Shown: piece by piece, positions 37,034-38,726 of the stretch
Position numbering within the stretch: position 1 is the first letter of the stretch
Layout: each line of letters opens with the position of its first letter
Assembly: GCA_902767915.1 (NCBI GenBank)
Contig: CACXJE010000010.1
Span: 1-38,726 of the forward strand
Source: Oscillospiraceae bacterium
GTDB taxonomy: Bacteria > Bacillota > Clostridia > Oscillospirales > Oscillospiraceae
Direction: 5' to 3'
Length of the DNA stretch: 38,726 nt
The notes under the pieces: model-generated
Database searches by the model: none
Seen by the model: only the letters and a program-made list of their open reading frames with translations
What the model was told of the DNA's origin: nothing
Made by a program: the position numbers and the translations under genes

Positions 37034-37054
37034 GTAGAAATCCGAAGGATCGCC

Positions 37055-37075
37055 TATGCGATACTTTATGCGATA
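37055..37075. promoter_or_regulatory. Direct repeat TATGCGATA before the SDR gene
   Basis: TATGCGATA occurs at 37055-37063 and 37067-37075, a 12-bp period, 26 bp before the SDR start. Possibly a tandem regulator site; no convincing promoter was identified. Confidence 0.4.
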
Positions 37076-37100
37076 ACCTCGGAGTTCAGGAGGCTTCTGT

Positions 37101-37802
37101 ATGAAACAGGTTCTCATCACCGGCGGCAGCCGGGGCATCGGCGCCGCGGCGGTGCGGCTGTTTGCGGCGCGGGGCTGCCGGGTCGCGTTTTTGTACGAAA
37201 AAAATGAAGCCGCCGCAAGGGCGCTTTCCGCCGAAACCGGGGCGGAGGCCATTGCCTGCGACGTGGCCGACGGACCTGCCGTGGAGCGGGCTGTGGCAGG
37301 CCTTGCCCCCGTGGATATTCTGATCAACAACGCGGGCCTCTCCCATGTGGGTCTGATCAGCCAGATCACGTCGGAGCAATGGGACCGGCTCTTTGCCGTG
37401 AACGTGAAGGGCATCTACCATACGGTCCGGGCTGTGCTGCCCGGGATGCTGCAGAAGCAGGCGGGCTGCATTCTGAACGTCAGCTCCATGTGGGGCCAGG
37501 TGGGAGCCAGCTGCGAGGCGGCCTATTCCGCCACCAAGGGGGCTGTGGACGCTCTGACCAAGGCCCTGGCCAAGGAGCTGGGGCCCTCCGGGATCCGGGT
37601 CAACGGGGTCTCTCCCGGCATGATCGACACGGATATGAACGCCCATCTTTCCGCGGAGGATGTGGCAGCCCTGGCGGAGGAGACGCCTCTGGGCCGGATC
37701 GGCACCCCGGAGCAGGTTGCCGAGGCCCTCTGGGACCTTTCCCGGGCGGAGTTCATCACCGGCCAGATCCTGGCGGTGAACGGCGGCCTTTGCATCACAT
37801 AA
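37101..37802 (+). CDS. Short-chain dehydrogenase/reductase, FabG-like
   Basis: This 233-residue Rossmann-fold oxidoreductase has the cofactor loop TGGSRGIG (7-14), NNAG (about 77), and the Ser-Tyr-Lys set in NVSSMWGQVG and YSATKG, with PGMIDTDM after it. It is close to FabG 3-oxoacyl-ACP reductases and the YmfI-type enzymes. It stands alone, with no fatty acid synthesis genes beside it, so the true substrate is open. AGGAGG lies eight bases before ATG 37101. A strong terminator follows. Confidence 0.9.
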   Translation: MKQVLITGGSRGIGAAAVRLFAARGCRVAFLYEKNEAAARALSAETGAEAIACDVADGPAVERAVAGLAPVDILINNAGLSHVGLISQITSEQWDRLFAVNVKGIYHTVRAVLPGMLQKQAGCILNVSSMWGQVGASCEAAYSATKGAVDALTKALAKELGPSGIRVNGVSPGMIDTDMNAHLSAEDVAALAEETPLGRIGTPEQVAEALWDLSRAEFITGQILAVNGGLCIT

Positions 37803-37807
37803 GAAAC

Positions 37808-37846
37808 CGACCGGCACGATTATCATCGTGCCGGTCGTCGTTTTTC
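37808..37846 (+). terminator. Terminator of the SDR gene
   Basis: CGACCGGCACGAT (37808-37820), loop TATC, ATCGTGCCGGTCG (37825-37837), then TCGTTTTTC. The 13-bp perfect stem also lies past the stop of the convergent kinase gene. Confidence 0.92.
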
Positions 37847-37853
37847 TGCTTCG

Positions 37854-38726
37854 TTATCCCTGCAGGGCCAGGGGATGATAGGCCTTGGGCGGCAGGCAGC
37901 GGGAGAGGGATACCAGCCCGTAATTCAGACTGGAGGATACAAGCCATCTGCCCGCCTGCACCTGATCGTCGGGCTTCTCGGGCATCCGCAGGGACAGGGC
38001 CGTGCGGACAGCGCCGTCCGGATCCGCGGACAGCACCAGGCTGCCGCCGTGGAGTCGGGCACACATGGAAACCAGAGTCAGTCCGAAGCCGGCGCCCTTT
38101 TCCGGGGTGAGTTCCACAGGGGCCGCATGCCGGTCGAACAGGTGGTCCGGCAGGGTGACCGGATCGGTGGGGTGATTGACCAGGGTCAGAAGCAGCAGGT
38201 CCTTGGATTTTCGTTGGAGCTGCAGGCTGATGCCGGACTCGTCCCCGTGGGCGGCGGCGTTGGAGATCAGCTCCCAGAAGATCAGCGTGATCAGCTCCGA
38301 GTCCACGCAGCCGATAAACTCCGCCGGGGGCATCTGGAACCGGAGCGGACACTGCCCATAGCCCAGCAGGGAAGCGGCCTCGCTGCAAAGGTTGTAGAAC
38401 AGGGCCCGAACCGGGACGGGCTGGCAGCTCCGGTGATACTCGCCGGTGGCGAGCCGGTAATACTGCTCCAGCTGATGGGCTGTCCGCTCCAGCTGATACA
38501 GGCTCCTTTGGCCCAGGCTGACGCTCTCTTCCGTGGGCGCAGTCTGGAGGTCGGGATCGGCCTGCAGACGGTAAAGGGCGACGCTGAGCTCCTGAATGGA
38601 GGCCCGAATGGCGGAGGCTGTGTGCAGCAGGCTGGCGGAAACAGGCCGTTCTTCCGTGGGAAGCGCGTCTACTGTGCAGATCAGGATTCCCTCCCGGTTC
38701 AGACAGCGGAGCGCCGCCTCCTGCCC
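37854..38726 (-). CDS. Histidine-kinase-type ATPase, cut by the window end
   Basis: The frame stays open from 38726 to the stop at 37854 (290 residues seen), so the 5' part lies outside. The visible N-terminal part is helical (HTASAIRASIQELSVALYRLQ, LYQLERTAHQLEQYYRLATGEY), resembling a dimerisation region but without a clear H-box (HExRxPL). The ATPase domain has N-box FWELISNAAAHG (Asn present) and G-box GAGFGLTLVSMCARLHGG. It could be a degenerate sensor kinase or an anti-sigma-type GHKL ATPase. The missing part and its neighbours outside the window would decide. Confidence 0.75.
   Translation of the reverse strand, partial: GQEAALRCLNREGILICTVDALPTEERPVSASLLHTASAIRASIQELSVALYRLQADPDLQTAPTEESVSLGQRSLYQLERTAHQLEQYYRLATGEYHRSCQPVPVRALFYNLCSEAASLLGYGQCPLRFQMPPAEFIGCVDSELITLIFWELISNAAAHGDESGISLQLQRKSKDLLLLTLVNHPTDPVTLPDHLFDRHAAPVELTPEKGAGFGLTLVSMCARLHGGSLVLSADPDGAVRTALSLRMPEKPDDQVQAGRWLVSSSLNYGLVSLSRCLPPKAYHPLALQG

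Overview
This window looks like a chromosomal segment of a spore-forming, GC-rich gut-type Clostridia bacterium, most likely Oscillospiraceae/Ruminococcaceae. The evidence is the yabP-yabQ-divIC-yabR sporulation/division block, near-consensus sigma-A promoters (17-bp spacers) with AGGAGG ribosome sites, SLH-type surface anchoring, a catabolic arginine deiminase pathway, and several families of short palindromic repeats between genes. I see no rRNA, tRNA, CRISPR array, prophage or plasmid origin.

Layout. 1-3666: a large SLH-anchored surface protein on the minus strand, with a long structured 5' leader. 4129-8390: a ferrous-iron locus (DtxR-type regulator facing feoA, feoA, feoB and a Cys-rich FeoB partner) with at least four DtxR-like boxes. 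8574-11572: a MacB/FtsX-type ABC exporter. 11573-15112: csoR and a copper P-type ATPase behind a clear CsoR operator. 15208-18112: larB-larC-larE for the nickel-pincer cofactor. 18447-23173: deoC, tpiA, a cytosolic ParB-like/BMP fusion protein and a metallophosphoesterase. 23309-25622: arcA and arcB. 25836-35382, minus strand: a peptidase-E-like protein, a small membrane protein, a hisS-MBOAT-SGNH-aspS cluster, a REP-associated tyrosine transposase (RAYT), a DUF2461 protein, a methylglyoxal-synthase-like protein and minD. 35523-37003: yabP, yabQ, divIC, yabR. 37101-37802: a FabG-like SDR. 37854-38726: a histidine-kinase-type ATPase cut by the window end.

The most unusual feature is the repeat system. 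At least five families of short palindromes and 7-bp tandem arrays recur through the window. One hairpin core occurs eight times, and its outer arms change together so that pairing is kept. The heptamer arrays use several unrelated units, but all have the same 7-bp period. Repeats often start exactly at stop codons and supply them (feoA, dtxR, larE, aspS, the mgsA-like gene, the DUF2461 gene, the peptidase E gene). Repeats also lie inside reading frames: two in-frame insertions in the copper ATPase, one at the larC 3' end and one forming the LarE tail. A RAYT gene bracketed by inverted copies of one palindrome family is the obvious candidate for mobilising at least that family.

Other points of interest: a methylglyoxal-synthase homologue whose catalytic Asp/His/Asp are replaced by His/Trp/Gln, a ParB-like domain fused to a substrate-binding fold with no signal peptide, acyltransferase genes inside a hisS-aspS cluster, inverted repeats around the arcA and pre-csoR promoters, and a long yabQ/divIC overlap beginning near poly-A tracts. 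Functions are assigned from motifs read by eye; no database search was run.
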